43,462 nt of DNA from TMED14 sp964475135 (GCA_964475135.1 CAYYWL010000014.1:1-43462); one strand, 5' to 3'; shown: positions 14,117 through 23,197, counted from the stretch's first letter. Translations and numbers: made by a program. Notes: generated by a model from the letters alone, not told the origin.

Positions 14117-15171
14117 AGCATCCAGAGTTCACCGCGGCGCACCTCAGTGCGCGGCGGAAGGTTGTTGGTGTACAGCGAACCGGTTCCGAATCCTTGGTAG
14201 CCCTCAAGGTCGGGCAACGTCGACGCCCACTGCGCAATGGCACTCAGCCCAACACTGCCTTCGAGGGCCGAAGTAATCCAGTACTTGATGCCACGCACAC
14301 GAGCTCTTGAGATCCAATCTTCACTTGAAGATATGCCACCCAAAAGGCTTGGCTTCAGCACGATGTACTGGGGTCGAATTTCGTCCAATAGGGCGTCGCG
14401 GTCGGCCGCATCATGCACCCCAATAAGACTTTCGTCGAGGGCCACCGGCAGGGTTCCGCTCGAGGACGCAGCCTTAAGGCCCGCGCGATCTGAGGGCGGA
14501 CAGGGCTGCTCGATGCTGTGCAGGTTGAATTCGCGAAGGGCGTTCATGCGCTCAAGGGCGAGGTCTGACGACCAGGCTCCGTTGGCGTCGACGCGCAGCT
14601 CGAGGCTCGGATCCAGGCTGCGGTTGTGGCGAAGCACGTCGCACTCGGCTTCGAAATCCAGCGCACCCACCTTCATTTTGAGGCAGCGAAAGCCCTCGGT
14701 CAGCCGCGCCTCGGACTGGTCGTGCAGGTAGCAGCTCGAGCCCATCCACAGAAGGCCGTTGATGGGAATTCCGGCCTCGCCGCGGGCAAAGGGCGTAGCG
14801 GCAAGGCGGATTCCGTCGCCTCCCTGGGCCCGATCGGCCCAGGTGAGCAGCGCTTGCTCGACCGCGAACACCAGTGAAGGCCATTCCACCCAGGTCGCGG
14901 CCCACGCTGGGTCAAGCCGACGCTGACGGGCCCAATCGGCCCAGGTTGCGTCGCTGAGCGCACTGAGCTCACGGCAGATTTGGTCAAGGTGTACGGCGTA
15001 GTCGGGTCGGTCGTCGACCGAAAGCCCAGGAAGCAGCCCGCATTCGCCTTGGCCGCGAAGGCCCTGGCATTCCACGTCAATAAAGTGCGCTGGCTTGGAC
15101 GTCATCACCCCGCGGGACGTGCCCGCAGGCGTTTTAAACGTGTACGAATAGGTCCAGTGGCTCGCCTTCAC
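14113..15171 (-). CDS. menC: o-succinylbenzoate synthase
   Basis: 352 residues from GTG. Enolase-superfamily enzyme that dehydrates SHCHC to o-succinylbenzoate. The catalytic KxK is in FRCLKMKVGALDF. Metal ligands are the Asp in ELRVDANGAW, the Glu in SIEQPCPPSD and the Asp in PVALDESLIG. The final lysine is in YIVLKPSLLGG. It sits between menA (6 bp away) and menE (4-bp overlap). Confidence 0.93.
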   Translation of the reverse strand: MKASHWTYSYTFKTPAGTSRGVMTSKPAHFIDVECQGLRGQGECGLLPGLSVDDRPDYAVHLDQICRELSALSDATWADWARQRRLDPAWAATWVEWPSLVFAVEQALLTWADRAQGGDGIRLAATPFARGEAGIPINGLLWMGSSCYLHDQSEARLTEGFRCLKMKVGALDFEAECDVLRHNRSLDPSLELRVDANGAWSSDLALERMNALREFNLHSIEQPCPPSDRAGLKAASSSGTLPVALDESLIGVHDAADRDALLDEIRPQYIVLKPSLLGGISSSEDWISRARVRGIKYWITSALEGSVGLSAIAQWASTLPDLEGYQGFGTGSLYTNNLPPRTEVRRGELWML

Positions 15172-15177
15172 CGCGCG

Positions 15178-16110
15178 TTAAAAGAGGGGTTTACTGCATT
15201 CGTTGGCGTCGATCAGCAAGCCATAGCCCAGCAGGAGCGCGAAGAGCACGGTCTGCAGCGCCAAGGGCTTGAGCAGCTTGTCGAATTCGGCCGGAGTTTG
15301 TGCCTTCCAGCTCTTGAACGCCGTTTCGCCCATCAGCGGAAGCGTTGCTGCGAACAAAAAGCTTCGGCTGCACGTCACCGGAGCCTGCAGAAAAATGAAC
15401 AGCACCGCAGCCAACCAGCCCTGAACCAACAGCAGCAGTTGGTAAAGTTTGGCCATTCCGAGCCCCATCCGGCCCGCCAGCGTGCGCTTGCCCGCGGCAC
15501 GGTCCGTGTCGAGGTCGCGCATGTTGTTCAAATTCAGCACTCCCGCCGCGAAGAGGCCAATCGCGAGCCCGGGGAGCAGCATCAGCCAATCCCAAGCCTG
15601 GGTTTGCAAAAAGTACGATCCCGCCACGCCCACCGGCCCAAAGAATACGATGACAAAGACGTCACCGAGTCCGCGGTAGCCGTAGGCCGCATGGCCCATG
15701 GTGTAGCCGCGCGCACTCCAGATGGCAGCTGCGCCGAGCACCAAATAGCCCATGAGGTAGCCCACAGGCATTCCGCGGGTTCCCCACCACGAAGTCGCCG
15801 CCGTAAGTACCGCGGCAAGAACCGTCACCCCGAGTACGGCGCGGTGCATTGAGGCTGCCGAAATAGCTCCGCTCGCCACTGCGCGCTGCTCGGCGTCTGC
15901 GGCCCGGTGCTGGTCGGCCCCTTTGAGGCTGTCGCCCAGGTCGTTGGCGAGGTTCGACAAAATTTGGTAGGCCGTGGCCGTCGCCAGGGTCAAACCCAGC
16001 AGCAACCCGTCAAAATAGCCGCGGTCGGCCGCGAGCAAGGTTCCGAGGACAATCGTCGCCCACGCGAGCGGAAGCGTACGGGGCCGGAGCGCCCCAACCC
16101 AAACCTTCAT
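15178..16110 (-). CDS. menA: 1,4-dihydroxy-2-naphthoate polyprenyltransferase
   Basis: 310 residues, UbiA superfamily integral membrane protein with about eight hydrophobic segments. The first Asp-rich motif is NLANDLGDSLKGAD near residue 60; the second, NNMRDLDTDRAAGKRTLA, is near residue 190. It prenylates DHNA with a C35-C45 diphosphate and releases CO2, giving demethylmenaquinone. 3 bp separate it from menB. The methyltransferase that completes menaquinone (MenG/UbiE) is not in this window. Confidence 0.94.
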   Translation of the reverse strand: MKVWVGALRPRTLPLAWATIVLGTLLAADRGYFDGLLLGLTLATATAYQILSNLANDLGDSLKGADQHRAADAEQRAVASGAISAASMHRAVLGVTVLAAVLTAATSWWGTRGMPVGYLMGYLVLGAAAIWSARGYTMGHAAYGYRGLGDVFVIVFFGPVGVAGSYFLQTQAWDWLMLLPGLAIGLFAAGVLNLNNMRDLDTDRAAGKRTLAGRMGLGMAKLYQLLLLVQGWLAAVLFIFLQAPVTCSRSFLFAATLPLMGETAFKSWKAQTPAEFDKLLKPLALQTVLFALLLGYGLLIDANECSKPLF

Positions 16111-16113
16111 GAC

Positions 16114-16935
16114 TTACGGAAAGATGGGGAACTGCCCGAAGTTCGGATCGCGCTTCTCCAAGAATGCTTTTTTGCCCTCTTGCGCCTCGTCCATCAGGTA
16201 GTACATCAGGGTGGCGTCGCCCGCAAACTCCATGAGGCCGCGCTGTCCGTCGAGCTCGGCATTGAGGCCGCGCTTGATCATGCGCAGGGCCATCGGCGAA
16301 CGCATCATCATCATTTGGCACCACTCAACGACCGTGTCTTCGAGCTGCGCGAGCGGAACCACCTTGTTCACCATACCCATGTCAAACGCTTCTTGGGCGG
16401 TGTACTGCTGGCACAGGAACCAAATCTCGCGAGCCTTCTTTTGGCCCACGTGGCGCGCGAGGTAGCTCGAGCCGAATCCCGCATCAAAGCTGCCCACTTT
16501 GGGGCCGGTTTGGCCAAATTTGGCGTTGTCTGAGGCCACCGTGAGGTCGCAGACTACGTGCAGCACGTGTCCACCTCCGATGGCGTAGCCGTTGACCATG
16601 GCCACCACGGGCTTGGGAATCTCGCGGATGCGCTTGTGCAGGTCGAGCACGTTGAGGCGCGGAACGCCGTCTTCGCCGACGTAACCCCCTACCCCTTTGA
16701 CGTTTTGGTCTCCGCCGCTGCAAAATGCCTTGTCACCTTCGCCCGTAAGCACGATGACGCGGATGTCGCTGCGCTCGCGGCACACGTCAAACGCTTCAAT
16801 CATTTGAATGTTGGTCTCCGGCCGAAAGGCGTTGTACACCTGCGGGCGGTTGATGGTAATCTTCGCAATGCCTTCAAAGAATTCAAAGCGGATGTCGGAA
16901 TATTCCTTAATCGGGGTCCAGGTACGTTGTGCCAT
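16114..16935 (-). CDS. menB: 1,4-dihydroxy-2-naphthoyl-CoA synthase
   Basis: 273 residues from ATG 16935. Crotonase-fold enzyme closing the second ring of the naphthoquinone. Motifs: ITINRPQVYNAFRPETN, FCSGGDQNVKGVGGY, VNGYAIGGGHVLHVVCDL (oxyanion hole), GPKVGSFDAGFGSSYLARHV (with the conserved Asp typical of MenB), and the C-terminal FLEKRDPNFGQFPIFP. A longer reading to 16977 would run into menD and adds no family sequence. Confidence 0.96.
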   Translation of the reverse strand: MAQRTWTPIKEYSDIRFEFFEGIAKITINRPQVYNAFRPETNIQMIEAFDVCRERSDIRVIVLTGEGDKAFCSGGDQNVKGVGGYVGEDGVPRLNVLDLHKRIREIPKPVVAMVNGYAIGGGHVLHVVCDLTVASDNAKFGQTGPKVGSFDAGFGSSYLARHVGQKKAREIWFLCQQYTAQEAFDMGMVNKVVPLAQLEDTVVEWCQMMMMRSPMALRMIKRGLNAELDGQRGLMEFAGDATLMYYLMDEAQEGKKAFLEKRDPNFGQFPIFP

Positions 16936-16948
16936 AATGGGGTCAAAA

Positions 16949-18532
16949 TTAGGCGCCAAAACGGCCCTTCCAGGCAATTTCTGACGCGTGGGGGTCGGTA
17001 TATACTTCCAACACAGTGGCGACGGAATCGTTTACAAACGCTTCCCACTCGCGGCGGAATTCGGCTTCATCCCGCGCCACGCGGTAGGTAAATCCTTGGT
17101 TTTCGGCGCTTGAGCGGACGCTTCGCGCATGGCGAAAGGCAAAGTGGCGGTCGAGCTGGCCACTGGCGCGCGGACCGTCCAGCCACTGAAAAATTTGGCC
17201 GCCTTGGTTGTTCACCACAAGTACCTTGAGCGCGGGTAGCGCCTCGTAGGCGATGCCAGCTCCGCCGTCGTACAAAAATCCGAGTTCGCCCGTCACCAAA
17301 AGCGTCGGTCGCTTCGTCGCCCACATCGCGCCCAGCGCGGTCGAGGTCATGCCGTCAATGCCGCTAGCGCCGCGGTTGCTGAAGTGGCGGATTCCGCGCG
17401 AAAAGCGTCCTTGACCCCACAAAAAGTTGGCGTAGCGCACCGGAGTCGAGTTGGCCCAGTGCACGTCCCAACCGGCTGGAATGGCCTTCGCAACATTTGA
17501 GTGAAGCTTTAAGTCATTCCAATCAACTACTTCTTTTGCAGTAATTTGATTTGGAATAAATGCGTGACCAAGCGCCGGAGCCAATTTCGCCAACGCCGTC
17601 AATGCCGCGAAGTGTTCGGCGTGCGTGCGGGCAATGAGGGCCCCAAACATGTCGGGAAGCGGTTCACGCGGTCCGATCGCCCAGTGCGGGGTTCCGGCAA
17701 GAGCCGCCTTGGCTTTTTTGGCCACCCAAGGCCCGCCCAGGGTAACCACAGCGTTGGGCTTGGCACGGAGCATGGCCAACGTGTCCTCGAGGTGCTCTGC
17801 GGCATCGTGCGGAAGCTGACTCAGCGGCTCTGCGGCAATCATCCACCCCTTGCGCGCCAGTTCGCGCACCGCGGGTTCGGGATCGCCCCACGACGGATTC
17901 CACTGGCCGACCACGAGCAGCGGACGCTCGGCCTGGCGCACAAAGTCCGGAATTTCGAGCAGCAGTGGCTCAACCGTCGGCGATGGAACGCCCAAGGAGT
18001 ACGCATTCTGTGGCGCGATGGCCTCGTAGAGGGGCTCTGCCAGCGGAACATTGAGGTGAACCGGGCCGTACTTCAGCGCAGAAAGGGCTTGGTCGATGAC
18101 CGCGGCGTTCCACTCGAGCGAGGCGTCGCAGTCGAGCAGGCCCTTGCCGACGAGGTGGTCGTCAAAAATCCGTGTTTGCCGAATGCTCTGCCCGTGTCCG
18201 TTGTCAATGAGGGCTGCGGGGCGGTCGGCGGTGATAACGAGTAGCGGAACCTGCTGGTAAAAAGCCTCTGCCACGGCGGGACCGTAGTTGAGGGCGGCGG
18301 TTCCGCTCGTGCATACCGCAAAGGCTGGCGTACCGGTCGCGATGGCCGCGCCGAGGGCCCAGTGGGCCGCAGAGCGCTCGTCAAGCACCACTTGACTGCG
18401 CACGGGCAGTTCCTGAAATGCCAAAACCAGGGGGGCGCAGCGGCTACCGGGAGATGCTACCCAACCCGACCATTCTCGTCGTGCGAGCCGGTCGCGCAGA
18501 AGTGCCGCGAGCTGTGCCGATGATGTGTTCAC
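16949..18532 (-). CDS. menD: SEPHCHC synthase
   Basis: 527 residues from GTG 18532. Thiamine-diphosphate enzyme adding 2-oxoglutarate-derived succinyl semialdehyde to isochorismate. The N-terminal domain has WVASPGSRCAPLVLAF and LDERSAAHWALGAA with the conserved glutamate, then VCTSGTAALNYGPAVAEA and ITADRPAALIDNGHGQSI. The C-terminal cofactor motif is GELGFLYDGGAGIAYEA. GTG overlaps the menF stop by 4 bp (GTGA), so the longer frame to 18583 is not used. Confidence 0.95.
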   Translation of the reverse strand: MNTSSAQLAALLRDRLARREWSGWVASPGSRCAPLVLAFQELPVRSQVVLDERSAAHWALGAAIATGTPAFAVCTSGTAALNYGPAVAEAFYQQVPLLVITADRPAALIDNGHGQSIRQTRIFDDHLVGKGLLDCDASLEWNAAVIDQALSALKYGPVHLNVPLAEPLYEAIAPQNAYSLGVPSPTVEPLLLEIPDFVRQAERPLLVVGQWNPSWGDPEPAVRELARKGWMIAAEPLSQLPHDAAEHLEDTLAMLRAKPNAVVTLGGPWVAKKAKAALAGTPHWAIGPREPLPDMFGALIARTHAEHFAALTALAKLAPALGHAFIPNQITAKEVVDWNDLKLHSNVAKAIPAGWDVHWANSTPVRYANFLWGQGRFSRGIRHFSNRGASGIDGMTSTALGAMWATKRPTLLVTGELGFLYDGGAGIAYEALPALKVLVVNNQGGQIFQWLDGPRASGQLDRHFAFRHARSVRSSAENQGFTYRVARDEAEFRREWEAFVNDSVATVLEVYTDPHASEIAWKGRFGA

Positions 18533-19506
18533 CCGAGTAAAACGTTTTCGAGCGTCTGAAGTTTTTGCTCGGTTTCGGCCCACTCACCGACGGGGTCGGA
18601 TTTGGCGGTGATTCCGCCACCCGCGTAGCCCAAAAATCCATCGGAACCCCATTCAACGCAGCGCAGGGTCACGTAAAAAATAGAGCGCTCAGCCGAAGTC
18701 CAACCAAAGTACCCCGCGTAGTTGCGGCGGTCGTAGCCCTCGTGGCGGCGAATGAAGGCCTGTGCCTGCGCCCGTGGCAAACCGCCCACCGCAGGAGTCG
18801 GATGCAGCGCGCCCGCAATGTCCCATGCGCTCAAGCCTGCAGCGCGGCCTTCAATGTGGCTGCACAGGTGCTCTACGGGGCCGGCCTCGAGCACGCTTGG
18901 CCCTTCGACCTGAACTTGTTCCACGCCCAACGCCTGAAGCATTTGCACAATGTCTTTGGTCACGACGTGCTGTTCCTCGCGCTCTTTGAGCCCCCAAGCC
19001 CCTTGGCTGCCGCGAAGGCGAGTTCCGGCCAGCGACATGGTACGGACGTTGGCCCCCTGCACTTCAGTAAGGCACTCGGGTGTCGCGCCCATCCACAGGG
19101 ATCCGCCCGGGGTTTGAATCAAAAAAACGGTGGCATGCGGGTAGGCCTCGGCAAGGCGCTCGAATGCCTCCCAGGGCTGCACCCTGCTTCGGTGGTAGGC
19201 CTTGCGGCGCGAAAGCACCACCTTTTCAAGTACCCCGTCGGCACATGCCTGGCGGGCCTGTTCGACGAGCTGCACGTAGTCGCTCGCCGCGTGGGAATCC
19301 GTCGGCTTGAGGTTTGGGAGCTCCATCGCCCCCAACGCCGCCGCCATCCACGCTCGGCCCTTGGCGCCCTGCCCGCGATCTAGGGCTTCAAAACGTTGAA
19401 TGGGCCCGCGAAAGGGCGCGACGCCGAAGTTTCCGCCCGCAGAGGGCTTGAGCTCCCACGCTTGGGCCTCTTGACCCGTCTCGCGAATCCAAGCCAGTCC
19501 GTTCAC
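18529..19506 (-). CDS. menF: isochorismate synthase
   Basis: 325 residues from GTG. Chorismate-binding family, first committed step of menaquinone synthesis. Motifs: EKVVLSRRKAYHRSR near residue 95, MGATPECLTEVQGANVRTMSLAGTR split over two beta strands, ALHPTPAVGGLPRAQA, and EGYDRRNYAGYFGW. It is shorter than E. coli MenF at the N-terminus, as in other Bacteroidota. Overlaps the thioesterase upstream and menD downstream by 4 bp each. Confidence 0.93.
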   Translation of the reverse strand: MNGLAWIRETGQEAQAWELKPSAGGNFGVAPFRGPIQRFEALDRGQGAKGRAWMAAALGAMELPNLKPTDSHAASDYVQLVEQARQACADGVLEKVVLSRRKAYHRSRVQPWEAFERLAEAYPHATVFLIQTPGGSLWMGATPECLTEVQGANVRTMSLAGTRLRGSQGAWGLKEREEQHVVTKDIVQMLQALGVEQVQVEGPSVLEAGPVEHLCSHIEGRAAGLSAWDIAGALHPTPAVGGLPRAQAQAFIRRHEGYDRRNYAGYFGWTSAERSIFYVTLRCVEWGSDGFLGYAGGGITAKSDPVGEWAETEQKLQTLENVLLG

Positions 19507-19937
19507 GACCGCTCTTTGTGCTCGCGCGGCACAATCGCGTTGGTCATCTTCACAAACGAAATCAGCTTGCCCGCATCGTCGCTCACTCGGATTTCAAGCA
19601 CGTGAGTGGTGCGGCCGCGGTGCAAAAAGGTCGCGGTTCCGAAGACGAAGCCACTCCGGGCACTGCGCACATGGTTGGCCGCGATTTCGAGGCCCACTGC
19701 GACAAAATTTTGCGGATCCGCCAAAAAAATCTGCGACGCCGCACTGCCGACGGTCTCGGCCAAGGCAACCGTGGCTCCGCCGTGCAGCAAGCCGACGGGC
19801 TGCAAATGACCGGGCGTGACGGGCATTCGCGCCGTCAAGCTGTCGTCGGTCATCGAAGTGTATTCGATGCCGAGCGTTTCCATCAGGGTTCCGGCACAGC
19901 GGCTGTTCAAAACCGCCAAAATTTCGTCGTGCGTCAT
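19503..19937 (-). CDS. menI: hotdog-fold thioesterase, probable DHNA-CoA hydrolase
   Basis: 144 residues from ATG 19937. PaaI/4HBT-type hotdog domain with HLQPVGLLHGGATVALAETVGSAAS, whose Glu is the expected catalytic residue, then VGLEIAANHVRSA. As first gene of the menaquinone operon it is the best candidate for the hydrolase that frees DHNA from DHNA-CoA between MenB and MenA; this is inference from context. An upstream TTG start falls inside the -7 box TATCTTTG (19944-19951), so the ATG 6 nt past that box is chosen. Confidence 0.85.
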   Translation of the reverse strand: MTHDEILAVLNSRCAGTLMETLGIEYTSMTDDSLTARMPVTPGHLQPVGLLHGGATVALAETVGSAASQIFLADPQNFVAVGLEIAANHVRSARSGFVFGTATFLHRGRTTHVLEIRVSDDAGKLISFVKMTNAIVPREHKERS

Positions 19938-19943
19938 GGCCGG

Positions 19944-19951
19944 CAAAGATA
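19944..19951 (-). promoter_or_regulatory. -7 box of the menaquinone operon
   Basis: TATCTTTG on the - strand, 6 nt before the ATG of the thioesterase. A perfect match to TAnnTTTG. Confidence 0.75.
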
Positions 19952-19962
19952 CGGACCCGCCC

Positions 19963-19970
19963 TACCTTTG
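19963..19970 (+). promoter_or_regulatory. -7 box of thrS
   Basis: TACCTTTG, 25 nt before the thrS ATG. Divergent from the menaquinone-operon box 11 bp away. Confidence 0.7.
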
Positions 19971-19995
19971 GGCCTCCTTCACTTGTAGCGAAGCC

Positions 19996-21930
19996 ATGAT
20001 TGACATTACCCTCCCCGACGGCTCTGTCCGTACCTATTCCGATGGCGCCACGGCCATGCAGGTGGCCGAATCCATCAGCCGCGGACTCTCCCAAAACGCC
20101 CTCACCGCAAAGTGGAACGGGCAAACCGTTGAGCTCAACGAACCCCTTGCTGGCAGCGGAACCCTCGTATTCTTCACCTGGGACCAACCCGAAGGCAAAG
20201 CGGCGTTTTGGCACTCCTCGGCGCACGTGCTGGCTCAGGCAATCCTGCACTTTTACCCCAACGCCCACCTCACCATCGGCCCCTCGATCGAGGCCGGATT
20301 CTACTACGACGTGGACTTTCGCGGCGAGGCCTTTGGCGAGGGTGACTTCGTGAAGCTTGAAAAGCAGATGCTCGAATTCGCCCGTGAGAAGGCTGAATTC
20401 CGCATGCGTTCGGTAACCAAGGCCGAGGCGCTGGCGACCTACGCGGGCAATCCGTTTAAAACGGAACTCATCGAGAACCTCGAAGACGGAACCATCACGT
20501 TCTGCGACCACGCCAACTTTACCGACCTCTGCCGCGGCGGACACATTCCGAACACCGGGTACATCAAGGCCGTCAAGATTATGAACGTGGCCGGAGCCTA
20601 CTGGCGCGGCAACGAGAAGAATCCGCAGCTCACCCGCGTGTACGGGGTATCCTTCCCCAAGGCGAGCATGCTCGAAGAGCACTTGCTGCTGCTCGAAGAG
20701 GCCAAAAAGCGCGACCACCGCAAGCTGGGCCGTGAACTTGAACTCTTCACCTTTAGCCAGCGCGTCGGCCAGGGATTGCCTTTGTGGCTTCCGAAAGGTG
20801 CCGCACTGCGCGAGCGCCTCGAGAACTTCCTGAAGGCCGCCCAAAAGAAGGCCGGCTACCAGCCTGTGATCACCCCGCACATCGGCAACAAAGAACTCTA
20901 CGTGTGCTCGGGCCACTACGAGAAGTACGGCAAGGACTCGTTTCAACCGATTCACACGCCTGAAGAGGGTGAAGAGTACCTCCTCAAGCCGATGAACTGC
21001 CCACACCACTGCGAGATTTACAAGTCGCAGCCGCGCTCGTACCGCGACCTTCCGCTTCGCTTTGCCGAATTCGGAACCGTATACCGCTACGAGCAAAGTG
21101 GCGAACTCCACGGCCTCACACGGGTGCGCGGATTCACGCAGGACGACGCCCACCTCTTCTGTACCTCTGACCAACTTCTGGACGAGTTTATGAAGGTGAT
21201 CGACTTGGTGCTCTACATCTTTAAAACGCTTGATTTTCCGTCGTTTAAGGCCCAAGTGAGCTTGCGCGACCCCGAGAATCCGACCAAGTACATTGGTTCG
21301 CCCGAAAACTGGGAAAAGGCCGAGCAAGCCATCATCAAGGCCGCTCAAGACAAGGGCCTCCCCTACGTCATTGAGTACGGCGAAGCCGCATTCTACGGAC
21401 CCAAGCTCGACTTCATGGTGCGCGACGCCCTCGGACGTGAGTGGCAGCTCGGAACCATTCAGGTCGACTACAACCTGCCCGAACGCTTTGAGCTCGAGTA
21501 CAAAGGTGCCGACAACGAGATGCACCGTCCGGTGATGATTCACCGCGCACCCTTCGGTTCGATGGAGCGCTTCGTGGCCGTCCTACTCGAACACTGCGGC
21601 GGAAACTTCCCTCTGTGGCTCACCCCCGAGCAAGCGGTGGTGCTTCCGATCTCAGAACGCTACAACGACTACGCCCAACAGGTTGTGAATCTGCTCGAAA
21701 TGTCCGATATTCGCGCCCTCGTTGACGACCGGAATGAAAAGGTCGGACGCAAGATCCGCGACGCGGAAGTGCGCAAGGTCCCGTTCATGTTGGTGGTCGG
21801 CGAGAAAGAGCAGGAATCCCAAACCGTATCGGTTCGCCGCCATGGAGAAGGAGACCTCGGAGCCGAAACGCCCGCCCAGTTTGCGGAACGTGTCCGCGCC
21901 GAAGTAGCTGAACGGCTTTCTGCGCTGTGA
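19996..21930 (+). CDS. thrS: threonyl-tRNA synthetase
   Basis: 644 residues. Class II aminoacyl-tRNA synthetase with all domains. TGS at 1-62 (MIDITLPDGSVRTYSDGATA). Editing domain with HSSAHVLAQAILHFYPNAH and, later, CRGGHIPNTG. Catalytic core with PMNCPHHCEIYKS, FRYEQSGE-like VYRYEQSGELHGLTRVRGF and HRAPFGSMERF. Anticodon-binding domain from about residue 545. The ATG directly before IDITLPDG is chosen; upstream in-frame codons lie in the men-operon region. First gene of thrS-infC-rpmI-rplT. Confidence 0.98.
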   Translation: MIDITLPDGSVRTYSDGATAMQVAESISRGLSQNALTAKWNGQTVELNEPLAGSGTLVFFTWDQPEGKAAFWHSSAHVLAQAILHFYPNAHLTIGPSIEAGFYYDVDFRGEAFGEGDFVKLEKQMLEFAREKAEFRMRSVTKAEALATYAGNPFKTELIENLEDGTITFCDHANFTDLCRGGHIPNTGYIKAVKIMNVAGAYWRGNEKNPQLTRVYGVSFPKASMLEEHLLLLEEAKKRDHRKLGRELELFTFSQRVGQGLPLWLPKGAALRERLENFLKAAQKKAGYQPVITPHIGNKELYVCSGHYEKYGKDSFQPIHTPEEGEEYLLKPMNCPHHCEIYKSQPRSYRDLPLRFAEFGTVYRYEQSGELHGLTRVRGFTQDDAHLFCTSDQLLDEFMKVIDLVLYIFKTLDFPSFKAQVSLRDPENPTKYIGSPENWEKAEQAIIKAAQDKGLPYVIEYGEAAFYGPKLDFMVRDALGREWQLGTIQVDYNLPERFELEYKGADNEMHRPVMIHRAPFGSMERFVAVLLEHCGGNFPLWLTPEQAVVLPISERYNDYAQQVVNLLEMSDIRALVDDRNEKVGRKIRDAEVRKVPFMLVVGEKEQESQTVSVRRHGEGDLGAETPAQFAERVRAEVAERLSAL

Positions 21931-21960
21931 GTATAGAGATAAATTTAAAACCTGACCCCT

Positions 21961-22524
21961 CTGAGGAACAATAGACCTTCGGGACCCCGCCAAGGACGTG
22001 GCTACCGTGAACCGGAAGCCGCCCACAAGATTAACGAGCACATTCGTGTGCCGAAAGTCCGCCTTGTGCGGGACGGGCAAGAACCCATCGTCATCAGTTC
22101 TCGAGAAGCCCAGGCCATGGCCGAAGCAGACGAGCTCGACTTGGTGATGATCGCCGAGAATGCCGATCCCCCCGTCTGCAAAATCATTGACTACAAGAAG
22201 TTCTTGTACGATCAAAAGAAAAAGCAGAAGGAAATCGCAGCCAAGGCGATGAAAGTAGTCATCAAAGAAATCCGCTTTGGACCCCAAACGGACGACCACG
22301 ACTACGAGTTCAAGCTCAAGCACGCCCGAAAGTTCTTAGAAGAAGGCGCCAAACTGAAGAGCTTCGTGTTCTTTCGTGGACGCTCCATCATCTACAAAGA
22401 ACAAGGCGAATTGCTCCTTTTGAAGTTGGCCCAGGACGTCGCCGACCTCGGCAAAGTGGAGGCCATGCCCCACCTTGAAGGAAAGCGGATGTTTATCTTG
22501 ATCGCTCCGATCAAAAAGAAATAG
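21961..22524 (+). CDS. infC: translation initiation factor IF-3 with non-canonical start
   Basis: 187 residues if started at CTG 21961. Conserved text begins with AHKINEHIRVPKVRLV, so translation must start upstream of 22024. Between the in-frame stop at 21946-21948 and that point there is no ATG, GTG or TTG, only CTG codons (21952, 21961) and an ATT inside KINEHIR. Motifs: VISSREAQAMAEADELDLV, PPVCKIIDYKKFLYDQKKK, KEIRFGPQTDDHDY, FFRGRSI. E. coli infC uses AUU and regulates itself through start-codon discrimination; a similar device is likely here. CTG 21961 is the best guess. Confidence 0.85.
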   Translation: MRNNRPSGPRQGRGYREPEAAHKINEHIRVPKVRLVRDGQEPIVISSREAQAMAEADELDLVMIAENADPPVCKIIDYKKFLYDQKKKQKEIAAKAMKVVIKEIRFGPQTDDHDYEFKLKHARKFLEEGAKLKSFVFFRGRSIIYKEQGELLLLKLAQDVADLGKVEAMPHLEGKRMFILIAPIKKK

Positions 22525-22548
22525 TAGCTCAAATAATAGTTCTGTACC

Positions 22549-22743
22549 ATGCCTAAGATGAAGACTAAATCCAGCGCCAAGAAGCGATTCAAGCTGACCG
22601 GTACTGGCCAAATCAAGCGCAAGCACGCGTTCAAAAGCCACATTCTGACCAAGAAGGCTACCGACCGCAAGCGCCGCCTGACCCACGCTACGTTGGTGCA
22701 CCCCGCCGACGTGAAATCTGTGAAGGAGCAGCTCGTTCTGTAA
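22549..22743 (+). CDS. rpmI: 50S ribosomal protein L35
   Basis: 64 residues, the standard length. MPKMKTKSSAKKRFKLTGTG and RKHAFKSHILTKK are diagnostic. Basic protein of the large subunit. Follows infC by 24 bp in the conserved infC-rpmI-rplT order. Confidence 0.98.
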   Translation: MPKMKTKSSAKKRFKLTGTGQIKRKHAFKSHILTKKATDRKRRLTHATLVHPADVKSVKEQLVL

Positions 22744-22852
22744 TCCTTTTTTGTATTGTTTTCTGGTTTAATCAACCCTGCGTAAACGCCCCTAAGAGTC
22801 CGCCACGTAGTTCCCTACCGAATCGGTCCGCGTTACCAAAAATTAATTTTCT

Positions 22853-23197
22853 ATGCCACGTTCTGTAAATAATGTTGCTTCTCGTGCACGCCGCAAGCGC
22901 GTACTCGAAATGGCAAAAGGCTACTTCGGTCGCCGCAAAAATGTTTGGACGGTCGCCAAAAACGCCGTCGAAAAAGCCCTTGGTTACGCCTACCGTGACC
23001 GCCGCGCTAAGAAGCGCAACTTCCGCGCACTGTGGATTGCCCGTATCAACGCGGGTGCTCGCATGCACGGATTGTCCTACAGCCAGCTGATGGGCAAGCT
23101 CCACGCCAACAACATCGAACTCAACCGCAAGGTATTGGCTGACTTGGCCATGAACCACCCGGAGGCGTTCAAGGCCGTTGTGGAGAAGGTAAAATAA
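22853..23197 (+). CDS. rplT: 50S ribosomal protein L20
   Basis: 114 residues, standard length. MPRSVNNVASRARRKRVLEM, AKGYFGRRKNVWTVAKNAV and RDRRAKKRNFRALWIARIN are diagnostic. L20 is needed for early 50S assembly and in several bacteria represses its own operon. The 109 bp between rpmI and rplT contain a T-rich start but no structure I can call. A strong terminator follows at 23222. Confidence 0.98.
   Translation: MPRSVNNVASRARRKRVLEMAKGYFGRRKNVWTVAKNAVEKALGYAYRDRRAKKRNFRALWIARINAGARMHGLSYSQLMGKLHANNIELNRKVLADLAMNHPEAFKAVVEKVK

Noticed and set aside
19594..21543. A 649-codon open frame antisense to thrS
   Set aside because: GC-rich coding DNA leaves long open antisense frames. The translation has no recognisable motifs, while the + strand is a complete ThrRS.
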